A stretch of DNA of 64,000 nucleotides from NCBI GenBank assembly GCA_047975765.1, contig JBKEEF010000002.1, positions 124,001-188,000 of the forward strand. Direction: 5' to 3'. The notes below the pieces were generated by a model. The model worked only from the letters and a program-made list of their open reading frames with translations, made no database searches and had not been told where the DNA came from. Positions 17,434 to 26,286 of this stretch are shown piece by piece. A program made the translations under genes and the position numbers. The DNA is from JAQWBS01 sp047975765 (GTDB lineage Bacteria > Pseudomonadota > Alphaproteobacteria > RF32 > CAG-239). The first letter of the stretch is position 1. Each line of letters begins with the position of its first letter.

Positions 17434-18468
17434 CTAAATCTCATCCCAACCTTCAACGGCTGTGCTTTGATTATATGCTGTTACATTCGCCTCAAAAAAG
17501 TTCCCTTTAACATTACCTTCTCCATTCGTATCAGAAATTTGTTCAAGGTGTTTGTAGGGATTTTTATCAAACCCTTCATAAAGCGGTTTCAAACCAATCG
17601 CACGCAAACGCTCATTAGCAATAAACTTTGTATATTGCTCAATAGTTTCCTTAGTAATCCCCATAATATTGTCGCCAATAATATGGTTACTCCAAGTAAT
17701 TTCTTGCTCAACGGCTTTTTCAAACATTTCATAGATTTCATCATCGTTGAAAAACACATCATTTTCACGACGAATTTCTTTGATAATGTTATTGAAAATC
17801 ACACAGTGCGTTAACTCATCACGGTTGATATATTTAATTTCATCAGCTGTTCCAATCATCAAGCTTCTTGAAGCTAAATTATAAAAGAAGTTAAAACCAT
17901 TGTAAAAATAGATACCTTCAAGAAGGAAGTTTGCGACTAAAACTTTGGCAAAGTTCTTATCATTTTTATCATCAATAAAGTTTTGGTAAATTTCCGCAAT
18001 ATACTTGTTTCTCTCAAGCAAAACTTCATCTTCTCTCCAACGATCATAAATTTTTTCTCTTTTTTCAGGAGGAATAACACTTTCAATGATATAAGCATAG
18101 CTTTGAGAGTGAATTGCTTCTTGGTAGGTCTGAATAGACAGAATGAGGTTCACTTCCGGAGCTGTGATATAATCATTAATATTCGGCAAATTATTAGTCT
18201 GAATTGAGTCTAAGAAAACCAAGAAAGAAAGAATACCATCATAAGCATTTTGCTCTGCTGGAGTTAGCTCATTATATGCTCTCTTATCATCAAACAAAGA
18301 TACTTTTTCAGGAATCCAAAAATTTTCCATCATCAAGCGATACATCTTGTTTGCCCAAGTATATTTTACATTATTCAAGTTGAAAAGGTTGGTTACATTT
18401 CCCTTAATCATGCGACGTCTGATAACGGAATCATCTCCTTCAACATTAAATAATCTTTTTCCCTTCAT
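17434..18468 (-). CDS. nrdB: Class Ia ribonucleotide reductase, beta subunit
   Basis: NrdB carries the diiron-tyrosyl radical that drives ribonucleotide reduction by NrdA. The 344-residue protein has ferritin-like helices with the ligands in LVFLDSIQ (Asp), TYQEAIHSQSY (Glu and His) and DELTHCVIF (Glu and His). The radical Tyr is the last residue of HSQSY. The C terminus (STAVEGWDEI) is the tail that docks into NrdA. It is 12 bp downstream of nrdA, so cotranscribed, and ends at a terminator. Confidence 0.96.
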   Translation of the reverse strand: MKGKRLFNVEGDDSVIRRRMIKGNVTNLFNLNNVKYTWANKMYRLMMENFWIPEKVSLFDDKRAYNELTPAEQNAYDGILSFLVFLDSIQTNNLPNINDYITAPEVNLILSIQTYQEAIHSQSYAYIIESVIPPEKREKIYDRWREDEVLLERNKYIAEIYQNFIDDKNDKNFAKVLVANFLLEGIYFYNGFNFFYNLASRSLMIGTADEIKYINRDELTHCVIFNNIIKEIRRENDVFFNDDEIYEMFEKAVEQEITWSNHIIGDNIMGITKETIEQYTKFIANERLRAIGLKPLYEGFDKNPYKHLEQISDTNGEGNVKGNFFEANVTAYNQSTAVEGWDEI

Positions 18469-18480
18469 TGTTTTCTTCTC

Positions 18481-20769
18481 CTAACTTGCACAACTGATGC
18501 ATTCTTCTTTTTCAGAAGAACTTCCGTCTTTTTGAATTGTTCTGGTATAGTATAATGTCTTGATATCTTTTTTCCAAGCATCGATAATTGTGTTGTATAT
18601 ATCTTGGGCACGAATATTTCTATTTAGGTTATAAATAAGCTCAACAGAAATACCAGTATCAATCCATTTATTGATACGAGACATAATATCGACCACAACA
18701 GTTTGGCTAATGTTTCTGTTTTCTTGATAGAACCAGAATTTGTCCTTGATATATGGAGGACAGTTAGGAACACTCCCTTTGCCATGTGTTTCTACAAAAA
18801 ACTTGCTATAAACAGGCAAAACAGAAGCTGTACAACCTTGAATCAAAGATGAACTGGTATTTGGTGCAATTGCAGCAAGTTGAGAATTTCTGATGCCATA
18901 TTTTGCCAAATCATCATAAATTTCATTCCATTCTTTGGCATATTTTGTATGAGAAACCATCTCAGCTCTATGCTTATTTAATATAATTCCTTTATCCCAT
19001 TCAGAACCCTTATAGGCTTCAAATGTGCCTTTCTTTTGAGCAATTTTAATGCTGGCACGAATGTTGTAAATTGCCATTTTTTCAAACAAATCATCAACAT
19101 AATCAGCTGAATTTGTATAGGGAATATTGTTCAACGCAAGTTTATCTGCTAAACCCATTGCGCCAATACCAATTGTTCTATATCTGCGATTATGCTGTAA
19201 TCCTTCTAAGATTGGAACTTCTGTGAAGTCAATTGCATTATCTAAGATTCGAACAGAAGTTTCGCATACAGAATCAAGTTCTGCATCAGTAGCTATTGTA
19301 GAAAGATTGATTGAAACAAGATTACAAACATGCACCAAGCCTTCAAAACTTTCCGCAACAATTTTGCCATTTTCCAAGCGTCTCTCTGCAAATTTAGTAG
19401 GTCTAACATTGCTATGAGATTCTGTGCAGAGATTCGTGCCTAAAATTGCACCATCATGTTTGTTTGGATTGTATTTATTCAAAGTATCTTTGAAAGCAAT
19501 ATAAGGCATACCTGTTTCAATTTGTGTCTTCATCACTCTTTTGATAAGTTCTTTAGCAGAAATGAACTTAAATATTTCCAATTTTCCGGCACGAGCCTCC
19601 ATATAAAGTTCATTGTAAAATTTTGTAAATTTCTCACCCCATAGATCTGCAATTTCAACATTATATTTTGAACGAATTTCATTAGGATCAACCAAGAGCC
19701 AATCTTCGTTCTTCTCAACTTTTTTCATAAACAAGTCAGGAATAATCACTTGAGGAAAGATATCATAAGCTTTCATACGTTGGTCACCATTTTCAGTACG
19801 AAGCTCAAGAAAATCTTCAATATCCATATGCCAAACATCCAAAGAAACAGTAACAGCACCTTTTCTTTTACCTTGTTGATTTACGGCAATTGCAGTGTCA
19901 TTGATAATTCTGATCCAAGGCACAACGCCACCTGAAGCATTTTTAATTCCTTTGATTCTAGCACCTTTGCATCGAACACGAGAAACATTGCAACCAACGC
20001 CACCGCCAAATTTTGAAATAGCAGAAATTTGATCAATCACATAAAAAATTGATTCTCTTGAATCATCCATTGCTGTAATGAAGCATGAGCTAAGATTTCC
20101 ATTTGGACGGCGTAAATTCATCAAGAAAGGTGTTCCCAAAGAAATTTTACGGTTCGCCAATTTTTCATACGTATCTTTAACTTGAGCCAAACGAATGCTT
20201 TTGTCCTCATTTTGCTCCAAGAGCAAAGAAATTGTCAAAAACATTTCTTGAGGAAGCTCAAAAATTTTATCATTATGCTCGCAGAGATAACGCTTAAGCA
20301 AAAGATTCGCACCAGCAAAATCATACACATAATCATAATCTGGGTTGATAAATTTGCCAGCTTCAGAAATTTCTTTTTCTGAATATTTTTCAAGCAAAAC
20401 ATCAGTATATACTTTTTCGCTAATCGCCCTTTTGATATATGAAAGATAATCTTGATAAATAGATTCTTTTTTCAAATCAACATTTCTTTGAACAGCTGTC
20501 TTCTTAAGGAGATCAATCATCTTCAAACGACCCGCAACATTTTTCCAATCAGGGTTGAGAACATCTGTCAACTTAATGGCATTTAGAATCAAAAAATTGA
20601 TAATTTCAGAAGTTGTCACATTTTCTTTTAAAAGTGTGTCAAAATCTGCTGTGAGTTCTTCTTTAGGAAGATCAAATCCGCTCAAAGCAAAATCAATCAC
20701 TTTATTAAGTTTTTCAAGAGAATATGATTCGCTTTTTCCACTTCTTTTAATTACTTGAAAATCAGTCAT
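18481..20769 (-). CDS. nrdA: Class Ia ribonucleotide reductase, alpha subunit
   Basis: NrdA is the catalytic subunit that reduces ribonucleoside diphosphates. The 762 residues begin with an ATP-cone allosteric domain (VIKRSGKSESYSLEKLNKV). The active-site set follows: SSCFITAMDDS (first redox Cys), LGTNLCTESHSN (thiyl-radical Cys flanked by Asn and Glu), a late radical-transfer Tyr pair in KTLYYTRTIQ, and the swinging-tail Cys pair ECISCAS at the extreme C terminus. AGAAGG precedes the ATG. Two NrdR-box-like sites lie just upstream, matching the usual control of this operon. Confidence 0.96.
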   Translation of the reverse strand: MTDFQVIKRSGKSESYSLEKLNKVIDFALSGFDLPKEELTADFDTLLKENVTTSEIINFLILNAIKLTDVLNPDWKNVAGRLKMIDLLKKTAVQRNVDLKKESIYQDYLSYIKRAISEKVYTDVLLEKYSEKEISEAGKFINPDYDYVYDFAGANLLLKRYLCEHNDKIFELPQEMFLTISLLLEQNEDKSIRLAQVKDTYEKLANRKISLGTPFLMNLRRPNGNLSSCFITAMDDSRESIFYVIDQISAISKFGGGVGCNVSRVRCKGARIKGIKNASGGVVPWIRIINDTAIAVNQQGKRKGAVTVSLDVWHMDIEDFLELRTENGDQRMKAYDIFPQVIIPDLFMKKVEKNEDWLLVDPNEIRSKYNVEIADLWGEKFTKFYNELYMEARAGKLEIFKFISAKELIKRVMKTQIETGMPYIAFKDTLNKYNPNKHDGAILGTNLCTESHSNVRPTKFAERRLENGKIVAESFEGLVHVCNLVSINLSTIATDAELDSVCETSVRILDNAIDFTEVPILEGLQHNRRYRTIGIGAMGLADKLALNNIPYTNSADYVDDLFEKMAIYNIRASIKIAQKKGTFEAYKGSEWDKGIILNKHRAEMVSHTKYAKEWNEIYDDLAKYGIRNSQLAAIAPNTSSSLIQGCTASVLPVYSKFFVETHGKGSVPNCPPYIKDKFWFYQENRNISQTVVVDIMSRINKWIDTGISVELIYNLNRNIRAQDIYNTIIDAWKKDIKTLYYTRTIQKDGSSSEKEECISCAS

Positions 20770-20796
20770 ATTTTTTAACCTTCTGCTTGGGTTGAT

Positions 20797-20844
20797 ATAC
20801 TATATGTAGTGCGTAAGATTAATTATTACTACAATATGTTGATT
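20797..20844 (-). promoter_or_regulatory. Tandem NrdR-box-like sites upstream of nrdAB
   Basis: ATACTATATGTAGTGC (20797-20812) resembles the NrdR consensus ACACTATATATAGTGT at about 13 of 16 positions. CTACAATATGTTGATT (20829-20844) is a weaker second match. The centres are 32 bp apart, three helical turns, the usual NrdR arrangement. They lie 28-75 bp upstream of the nrdA ATG. Confidence 0.7.
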
Positions 20845-21001
20845 AAATCGTTAATTTTTGAATTTTATTTCTAAAAAAATATTAATCGTTTGAAATATAA
20901 ATTAAATAAATAAAATGTCCTTGTGGAAAACTAGGAATCGTTTTCAATTTTAATTAATTAAATGTAAACAACTCTACCTTATAGTAAGCTGAAATAAATT
21001 T

Positions 21002-22285
21002 ATGTATCGATTAAGAGAGAAAATGTTAAAAAAGTGGATTGAGGCCGGAAAAGTTTATGCTGATAAGAGAATGATTGTGATGATTCTCTTAGGATTTTCT
21101 AGTGGTTTTCCTGGAGCACTCGTGGGAAGTACTTTGAGTCTTTGGCTCAAAAAAATGCATATCTCAAGCCAAACAATAGGACTCTTTTCCCTTATAAAAG
21201 TTCCATATAGTTTCAAATGGATGTGGGCACCAATCATTGATAACATTCAAATTCCTTTTTTATGCAAACTGGGAAGGAGAAGAAGCTGGGGGATCGCTAC
21301 ACAGGTTATGCTCATTTCTTTCATTCTCGCTATGTCACAAGTCAATCCCGCAACAAATCTTTGGCTTTTAGCAGTGTTTGGTTTTTTTGTAGTCATCGCC
21401 TCTGCTTCGCAAGATATTGTTCTAGATGCCTATCGTGTGGAAAGTTTTTCTGAAAAAGAACAAGGAGCAGGCACAGCAATTTTTATTTTAGGATATCGTA
21501 TTGGCATGATCTTCTCTGGTGCAGGAGCGCTTTATCTTGCAACGACAATTGGATGGAATAGTGTCTATATTGTGATGTCACTTGGTGCTTTAGTTGGACT
21601 TTTCACGATGTTATTCATCACAGAAAAATCAATCCCACTAAAAAGAAAATATAAAGGTACAAAAAAACAAAGATTTCTTCTTTTCTTCAGAAATTCAATT
21701 ATTGCCCCTTTTGCAGATTTTATGCAAAAATCTCGTTGGCAAATCATTTTACTTTTTATTTTTCTTTATAAGATGAGTGACGCTTATATGGGGCCTATGG
21801 TTTATGTTTTTTATGATGATATAGGTTTTACAGAACTTGAAATTGCAAAAATCTCAAAAATTTATGGCATGGGTGCAACTATTTTTGGAGGTATTATTGG
21901 CGGGCTTATTGCAAGCCGTTATGACGTAATGAAAACCCTTCTCATTGGTGGAATTCTACAAGGTCTTTCAAATTTGATGTTTGCCGCACAAGCTCATGTA
22001 GGACATAATATTGATTTTCTAACACTCACCATTACAATTGAGAACGTTGCAGGTGGAATTGGAACTGCAGCCTTCGTGGCATATCTTGCTTCTATGTGCA
22101 ATCCGCTTTATACTGCAACACAATACGCACTGCTTTCTTCCTTTATGACCCTTCTGAGAGACGTTGTAGCTGCAAGTAGCGGCTATCTAGCAAGCGTTGT
22201 CTCATGGGAAGTTTTTTTCATTATCACTTCTTTTATGGCAATTCCAGGGCTTTTACTCCTTCCTTTCCTCAAACAAAGAAAATAG
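21002..22285 (+). CDS. ampG: AmpG-type muropeptide permease (MFS)
   Basis: AmpG imports anhydro-muropeptides for peptidoglycan recycling. The 427-residue protein has about 12 hydrophobic segments. The family opening GFSSGFPGALVGSTLSLWL is followed by KVPYSFKWMWAPIID and GRRRSWG, characteristic of AmpG-like MFS carriers. A later ATG at 21023 has AGAGAG upstream and would give a 420-residue product; the first ATG lacks a clear site, so the true start may be 21023. It is divergent from nrdA and appears monocistronic. Confidence 0.87.
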   Translation: MYRLREKMLKKWIEAGKVYADKRMIVMILLGFSSGFPGALVGSTLSLWLKKMHISSQTIGLFSLIKVPYSFKWMWAPIIDNIQIPFLCKLGRRRSWGIATQVMLISFILAMSQVNPATNLWLLAVFGFFVVIASASQDIVLDAYRVESFSEKEQGAGTAIFILGYRIGMIFSGAGALYLATTIGWNSVYIVMSLGALVGLFTMLFITEKSIPLKRKYKGTKKQRFLLFFRNSIIAPFADFMQKSRWQIILLFIFLYKMSDAYMGPMVYVFYDDIGFTELEIAKISKIYGMGATIFGGIIGGLIASRYDVMKTLLIGGILQGLSNLMFAAQAHVGHNIDFLTLTITIENVAGGIGTAAFVAYLASMCNPLYTATQYALLSSFMTLLRDVVAASSGYLASVVSWEVFFIITSFMAIPGLLLLPFLKQRK

Positions 22286-22615
22286 TTCTTTACAAAGTCA
22301 AATATATAAGTTAGAAGATCGTTATCTTTTAATTATTTTTTATTTATTTTTTACTTTTTTACAACAAAATTTTCGTTGTGAAACGATGTATTTTTTAATT
22401 ATAAAAAACTCCCCTATACATTTATTGTATATCCATATTGTTTTGACAAGGTAACAATGGGGCCTTTTATTAGAAAATTCTGCTGATTTTGCATATATCT
22501 GTCGTGAGATAGGACACTATGTCGCAAGACTACTGATTTTTCATAATTTTTTAAATTAATTACATTAAACACTTTTTTCAAAAACCCCCCCAACAAAAAA
22601 TGTTGCGGGGTTTTT
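22286..22615. other. 330-bp intergenic stretch without a convincing gene
   Basis: No protein-coding potential is convincing here. It holds small hairpins: ACAAC/GTTGT at about 22362-22380, and a possible three-arm fold at 22411-22462 in which CCCC closes with GGGG around TACA/TGTA and ATTGTT/AACAAT. TTGACA at 22443 followed 17 bp later by TTTATT resembles a promoter. None of this matches an RNA family I recognise. The stretch ends in a terminator. Confidence 0.4.
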
Positions 22616-22617
22616 TT
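22580..22617 (-). terminator. GC-rich intrinsic terminator
   Basis: AAACCCC...CAACA pairs with TGTTG-CGGGGTTT around a short A-rich loop, with T/A runs on both sides. It overlaps the stop codon of the minus-strand gene that ends at 22616 and can work in both directions. Confidence 0.85.
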
Positions 22618-23197
22618 ACATATTAGGAAATTCGTAAAAATTTCTTTCTAAAGAATTCTGAGCTCTCACTAAAAACAAATCTTGCTTGATGGGCTTAAGC
22701 AAAAGTGCCTCCTGATTGACAATCTCAGTTTCAAAAAGATTTTGCTGAGAAATTGTAATCTCATCTTCAAGCATCATGTCTGTCCGAGAAATAATTTTTC
22801 TATAACCATCAATTCCTAGTATCAAAAAATCATCATTATGAATGATACTATAAGTGTAAGTTCTTCGAATAATTATTGTCTCAGAGAGAAAAGAAACGGA
22901 TGAAAGAATCATTTCGTCTTTTTCATTTTGATTTTTGCTAATGAAATATCTTTTCAAAAAACGAAAACCAAGTGTTTCTTCTTTCATCAAAATTGAAGGC
23001 GAAAAAGAAAATAAACACGCTGATTCATCCAAGTAAACGAAGTAGAATCGGTTAACAAAAAATTGTTTAACGCCTCTTTTTTGCCATTCCTTTTCACCTC
23101 GCCTAAAGCAAAGAAAATATCCGTCATCAAGTTCTTCAGCAAACAACTTCTCATCGATCAAGTCGTAATAAAGAATTTTATTCGTAACATTTTTCAT
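22616..23197 (-). CDS. Hypothetical protein, 193 residues
   Basis: I do not recognise this protein. It is rich in aromatic residues and short beta-prone stretches (YFLCFRRGEKEW, FFVNRFYFVYLDES, RRTYTYSIIHNDDFLILGIDGYRKI), with no signal peptide, membrane helix or metal motif. The pattern suggests an all-beta cytoplasmic protein. It is divergent from the next plus-strand gene and ends in a strong terminator, so it is probably a single-gene unit. Codon use looks like that of its neighbours. Confidence 0.6.
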   Translation of the reverse strand: MKNVTNKILYYDLIDEKLFAEELDDGYFLCFRRGEKEWQKRGVKQFFVNRFYFVYLDESACLFSFSPSILMKEETLGFRFLKRYFISKNQNEKDEMILSSVSFLSETIIIRRTYTYSIIHNDDFLILGIDGYRKIISRTDMMLEDEITISQQNLFETEIVNQEALLLKPIKQDLFLVRAQNSLERNFYEFPNM

Positions 23198-23268
23198 GGA
23201 TAAAATAATGAATTAATAATTTGTAATTGCACAAATAATATCAAAATAACATTTTCTGTCAAATACTA

Positions 23269-23297
23269 TTGACAAAAAATGACAAAAATGAGACTAT
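23269..23297 (+). promoter_or_regulatory. Sigma-70-like promoter
   Basis: TTGACA (23269-23274), 17 bp, then GACTAT (23292-23297), about 36 bp before the ATG at 23333. The -35 is consensus; the -10 matches moderately. Confidence 0.5.
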
Positions 23298-23332
23298 GCT
23301 GCAAAATTGATTATTAATTAAATTATTTATAT

Positions 23333-23959
23333 ATGAATCTAGGATTGATTTTAGCAAACCTTCTCATAAGCATATTGCTCATAAAACATTCTATTGACCT
23401 CGCAACAAAACTTAAAAAAGCAAAATTAGACAGCCAACTCTCAGCTTATGTTGTAAGCTTTATCAGCTTAGTCGGTATAGTCATTTACTTTATAGTTACA
23501 TGTTCGTTTGCAGATAATATTTCGGCTTTAGTTTCTCTATGGTGTTTTAGCTCTTGTTTCATTCTTTTTTCAATAATTGTAAAGAAAACAAGAAAAACCC
23601 TGTCAGAAATAGCTAAGCAAGATTTAAAACGAGAGGTTCTTAGAACAACTTTTGATGTTAGAAAATTTCTAAACAGAGAAGGATACGAAACTTATGGCAA
23701 ACCAATTTATTTGGTATGTTATCAGGAAGTTTATTATTGGCATGTTGGTGAAGATTTAAACCATGCAGAATTCTTAGTTTCTATTAAAGGAGAAATTATT
23801 AAGAATCTTGACGTGAAATATATTTTTATCAAACAAGCTGTCACTAAGGTTCGATTTACATATCCTTTTCTTGAAAGCCACGACTTAGACTTAGAGAATG
23901 AAGATTTTCATTTTTTAGAAGAGGTTCTAAAAGACTATAATGAAATCGAAGTTTCATAA
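23333..23959 (+). CDS. Membrane protein of unknown function
   Basis: The 208-residue protein has three predicted transmembrane helices (about residues 2-20, 36-60 and 64-84), then a soluble C-terminal half of about 120 residues. The soluble part is mixed alpha/beta (YLVCYQEVYYWHVGEDLNHA) and ends in an acidic helix. No family could be named. A consensus -35 lies upstream but there is no obvious Shine-Dalgarno, so initiation may be leaderless-like or weak. A terminator follows directly. Confidence 0.6.
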   Translation: MNLGLILANLLISILLIKHSIDLATKLKKAKLDSQLSAYVVSFISLVGIVIYFIVTCSFADNISALVSLWCFSSCFILFSIIVKKTRKTLSEIAKQDLKREVLRTTFDVRKFLNREGYETYGKPIYLVCYQEVYYWHVGEDLNHAEFLVSIKGEIIKNLDVKYIFIKQAVTKVRFTYPFLESHDLDLENEDFHFLEEVLKDYNEIEVS

Positions 23960-23960
23960 A

Positions 23961-23988
23961 AAAAGGGAGTATTAAACTCCCTTTTTTT
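23961..23988 (+). terminator. Intrinsic terminator, bidirectional
   Basis: AAAAGGGAGT and ACTCCCTTTT pair around ATTAA, followed by a T run. It separates the convergent membrane-protein gene and rmuC. Confidence 0.92.
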
Positions 23989-23999
23989 CTTTTTCAAAA

Positions 24000-25133
24000 C
24001 TACTCTTGTAAAAGCTTTGGATTTCCAAGCAAATCTTTGCTTTTTTCTTCACCAAGTTGAATATCTTCAATAATCTCAATTCTTCTTGAAATTTTGTTTG
24101 AAGAAATTTTAATATCTCCAATATCTTTACTCGCTTGATCAAAATGTCTAGATAAATTCTCGATTCTATCATCTAAACGCGTAATATCTTCTATCAAAAC
24201 ACCAACTTCTTTTTGAATGACACCTGCTTGCTCACGCATACGAGCATCTTTCAAAATAGCTCTAACCGTATTGAGCGTTGCCATTAATGTTGTTGGAGAC
24301 ACAATCCAAACCTTGCTTTTATAAGATGCTTCTACCACATCCACAAAATTTGCATGAAGTTCTGCATAGACAGATTCAGAAGGCAAAAACATCAAAGCAG
24401 ATTCAGCCGTTTCACCCATAATGATATATTTTTCTGAAATATCTTTTATATGTTTTTTGACAGAATCTCTAAAGAAACGAACAGCTTCAACCTTATCTCT
24501 TTCTGTTTCAGCATTACGCAAAGCTTGGTAGCTTTCTAAAGGAAACTTGGAGTCAATGACAATCATTCCCGGAGGGTTCGGTAAATTTAAAACACAATCT
24601 GCTCTTTTTTGATTGCTCAAAACGACTTGAAAAGCATAAGCTGAAGGAGGAAGTATAGATGTCACCAAATCATTGAGCTGAATTTCGCCAAATGCACCTC
24701 TAGCTTGCTTATTAGAAAGGACTTCTTGCAAAGAAACAACTTGTTCAGAAAGAGTTGAAATTTTTTGTTGAGCCACATCAATTTTAGCCAATCTTTCACG
24801 CAAATCATTCAAAGTTTCAGTTGTTTTAGTCGTAGAAAGTTGAAGCCCTTCCCCAACATTTTTTGTCACTTGGAGAAGTTTTTCATCAACCATTTTCAAA
24901 ACAGAAAGTTTTTGCTCATTAATTGCTTCAGCTAATATATTCTGCTGATTCGCATTGTTCTCAGACATCTGAGCCAAACGGCCAGCAAGCTCGGCTTGAC
25001 CTCTAAAAATATTATCTGCAAAAAGAGAAATGTTTTTATCATCTTTTTTGAAAATAAGCACAAACAAAATTGCCAACATCAAGATGACTAAGAAAGCTCC
25101 GACACCTACAAATATGATTGTGCTTAATTCCAT
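24000..25133 (-). CDS. rmuC: DNA recombination protein RmuC
   Basis: RmuC-family proteins are predicted PD-(D/E)XK nucleases linked to limiting DNA inversions and rearrangement. The 377-residue protein has an N-terminal membrane anchor (about residues 7-28), a long coiled-coil (about 55-135), then the RmuC domain. That domain shows GAFGEIQLNDLV, RADCVLNLP, VIDSKFPLESYQA and FLPSESVYAEL in the expected order; the E and D-x-K residues correspond to the nuclease core. It is 7 bp downstream of accA and probably cotranscribed with it. Confidence 0.93.
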   Translation of the reverse strand: MELSTIIFVGVGAFLVILMLAILFVLIFKKDDKNISLFADNIFRGQAELAGRLAQMSENNANQQNILAEAINEQKLSVLKMVDEKLLQVTKNVGEGLQLSTTKTTETLNDLRERLAKIDVAQQKISTLSEQVVSLQEVLSNKQARGAFGEIQLNDLVTSILPPSAYAFQVVLSNQKRADCVLNLPNPPGMIVIDSKFPLESYQALRNAETERDKVEAVRFFRDSVKKHIKDISEKYIIMGETAESALMFLPSESVYAELHANFVDVVEASYKSKVWIVSPTTLMATLNTVRAILKDARMREQAGVIQKEVGVLIEDITRLDDRIENLSRHFDQASKDIGDIKISSNKISRRIEIIEDIQLGEEKSKDLLGNPKLLQE

Positions 25134-25140
25134 TTTTTAC

Positions 25141-26109
25141 CTATTTATCAGCGAGTGTTCTACCCATTGCTAAAAACTTCTCAGTTCTTTGCTTTTTGAG
25201 TTCTTCACCGCTAGATTTCAAAAGTTCATTCAAGTTTTTAGAAATTGCTTCACCAACTTTTTCAATAACAACAACAGGATCTCTATGCGCTCCACCAACA
25301 GGCTCAGCAATAATATCATCAATAAGTTTAAGTTTTTTCAAATCTTGTGCTGTAAGTTTTAATGCTTCTGTCGCTTCTTTCACTTTGTCAGCAGAACGCC
25401 ACAAAATAGACGCACATCCTTCTGGAGAAATTACAGAATAAATTGAATTATCCAACATCAAAATACGATTGGCCGTAGCAACAGCAATCGCTCCGCCAGA
25501 ACCACCCATTCCAATAATTGTAGCAATGATCGGAACTTTAACTTGCAAACATTTTTCAATAGAAGCAGCAATCGCTTCAGCTTGTCCACGAGCTTCGGCT
25601 TCAACACCAGGATATGCACCATCTGTATCAACAAAGCAAAGGATTGGTAAAGAAAACTTATTTGCCATATCCATAATTCTTTGAGCCTTACGATATCCCT
25701 CTGGTTTTGCCATTCCAAAATTATATTTTACACGAGTTTCGAGATCTTTTCCTTTTTGTTGACCCAAAACAGCAACTGAAATTCCCTTAAAACGACCAAT
25801 TCCGGCAATCATTGTTTCATCATCTGCAAAACGTCTATCACCACAAAGAGGTGTAAAATCCTCAATCAATGTGTTCACATAGTCCAAACATTGTGGACGA
25901 TCAGGGTGACGAGCAATTTGTGCTTTTTGCCAAGGACTCAAGTCTGCATAAGAACTTGCAAGTTGTTTTTCAAGTTTCTTTTGAAGTCTTGCAACTTCAT
26001 CATCAATATTAACGGCTTCATCTTTTGCCAAAAGTTTCAAAGCACCAATTTTTGCTTCAATTTCGACAATATTTTTTTCAAAATCCAAAACCATTGCATT
26101 TTTTTCCAT
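25141..26109 (-). CDS. accA: Acetyl-CoA carboxylase carboxyltransferase subunit alpha
   Basis: AccA with AccD transfers the carboxyl group from biotin to acetyl-CoA, the first step of fatty acid synthesis. The product has the crotonase-like core with HPDRPQCLDY, CGDRRFADD, GQQKGKD, VDTDGAYPG and the oxyanion-hole glycines in GMGGSGGAIA. SPEGCASILW follows. The start is set at the ATG at 26109 (322 residues), because GAGG lies 9 bp upstream. The in-frame ATG three codons earlier directly abuts that site and is unlikely to be used. accD is not in the window. Confidence 0.95.
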   Translation of the reverse strand: MEKNAMVLDFEKNIVEIEAKIGALKLLAKDEAVNIDDEVARLQKKLEKQLASSYADLSPWQKAQIARHPDRPQCLDYVNTLIEDFTPLCGDRRFADDETMIAGIGRFKGISVAVLGQQKGKDLETRVKYNFGMAKPEGYRKAQRIMDMANKFSLPILCFVDTDGAYPGVEAEARGQAEAIAASIEKCLQVKVPIIATIIGMGGSGGAIAVATANRILMLDNSIYSVISPEGCASILWRSADKVKEATEALKLTAQDLKKLKLIDDIIAEPVGGAHRDPVVVIEKVGEAISKNLNELLKSSGEELKKQRTEKFLAMGRTLADK

Positions 26110-26286
26110 AGAAAACATCCTCTAAATTTTTAATTCTCGAATTGTAATTAGCACAATTTATTAAAAATTTCGACTCTTATTTTTTAAAATTGTGCATTAC
26201 ACCATGATATTCTCATCTATAAAATCTATTTTCTGTTGCAAACAAACCAAATTGTAATAGTATAAACTAGTGAAAATAATTACTTA

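Noticed and set aside
22414..22596. 60-codon minus-strand open frame
   Set aside because: Its start lies inside a terminator hairpin, there is no ribosome site and the composition is not protein-like.
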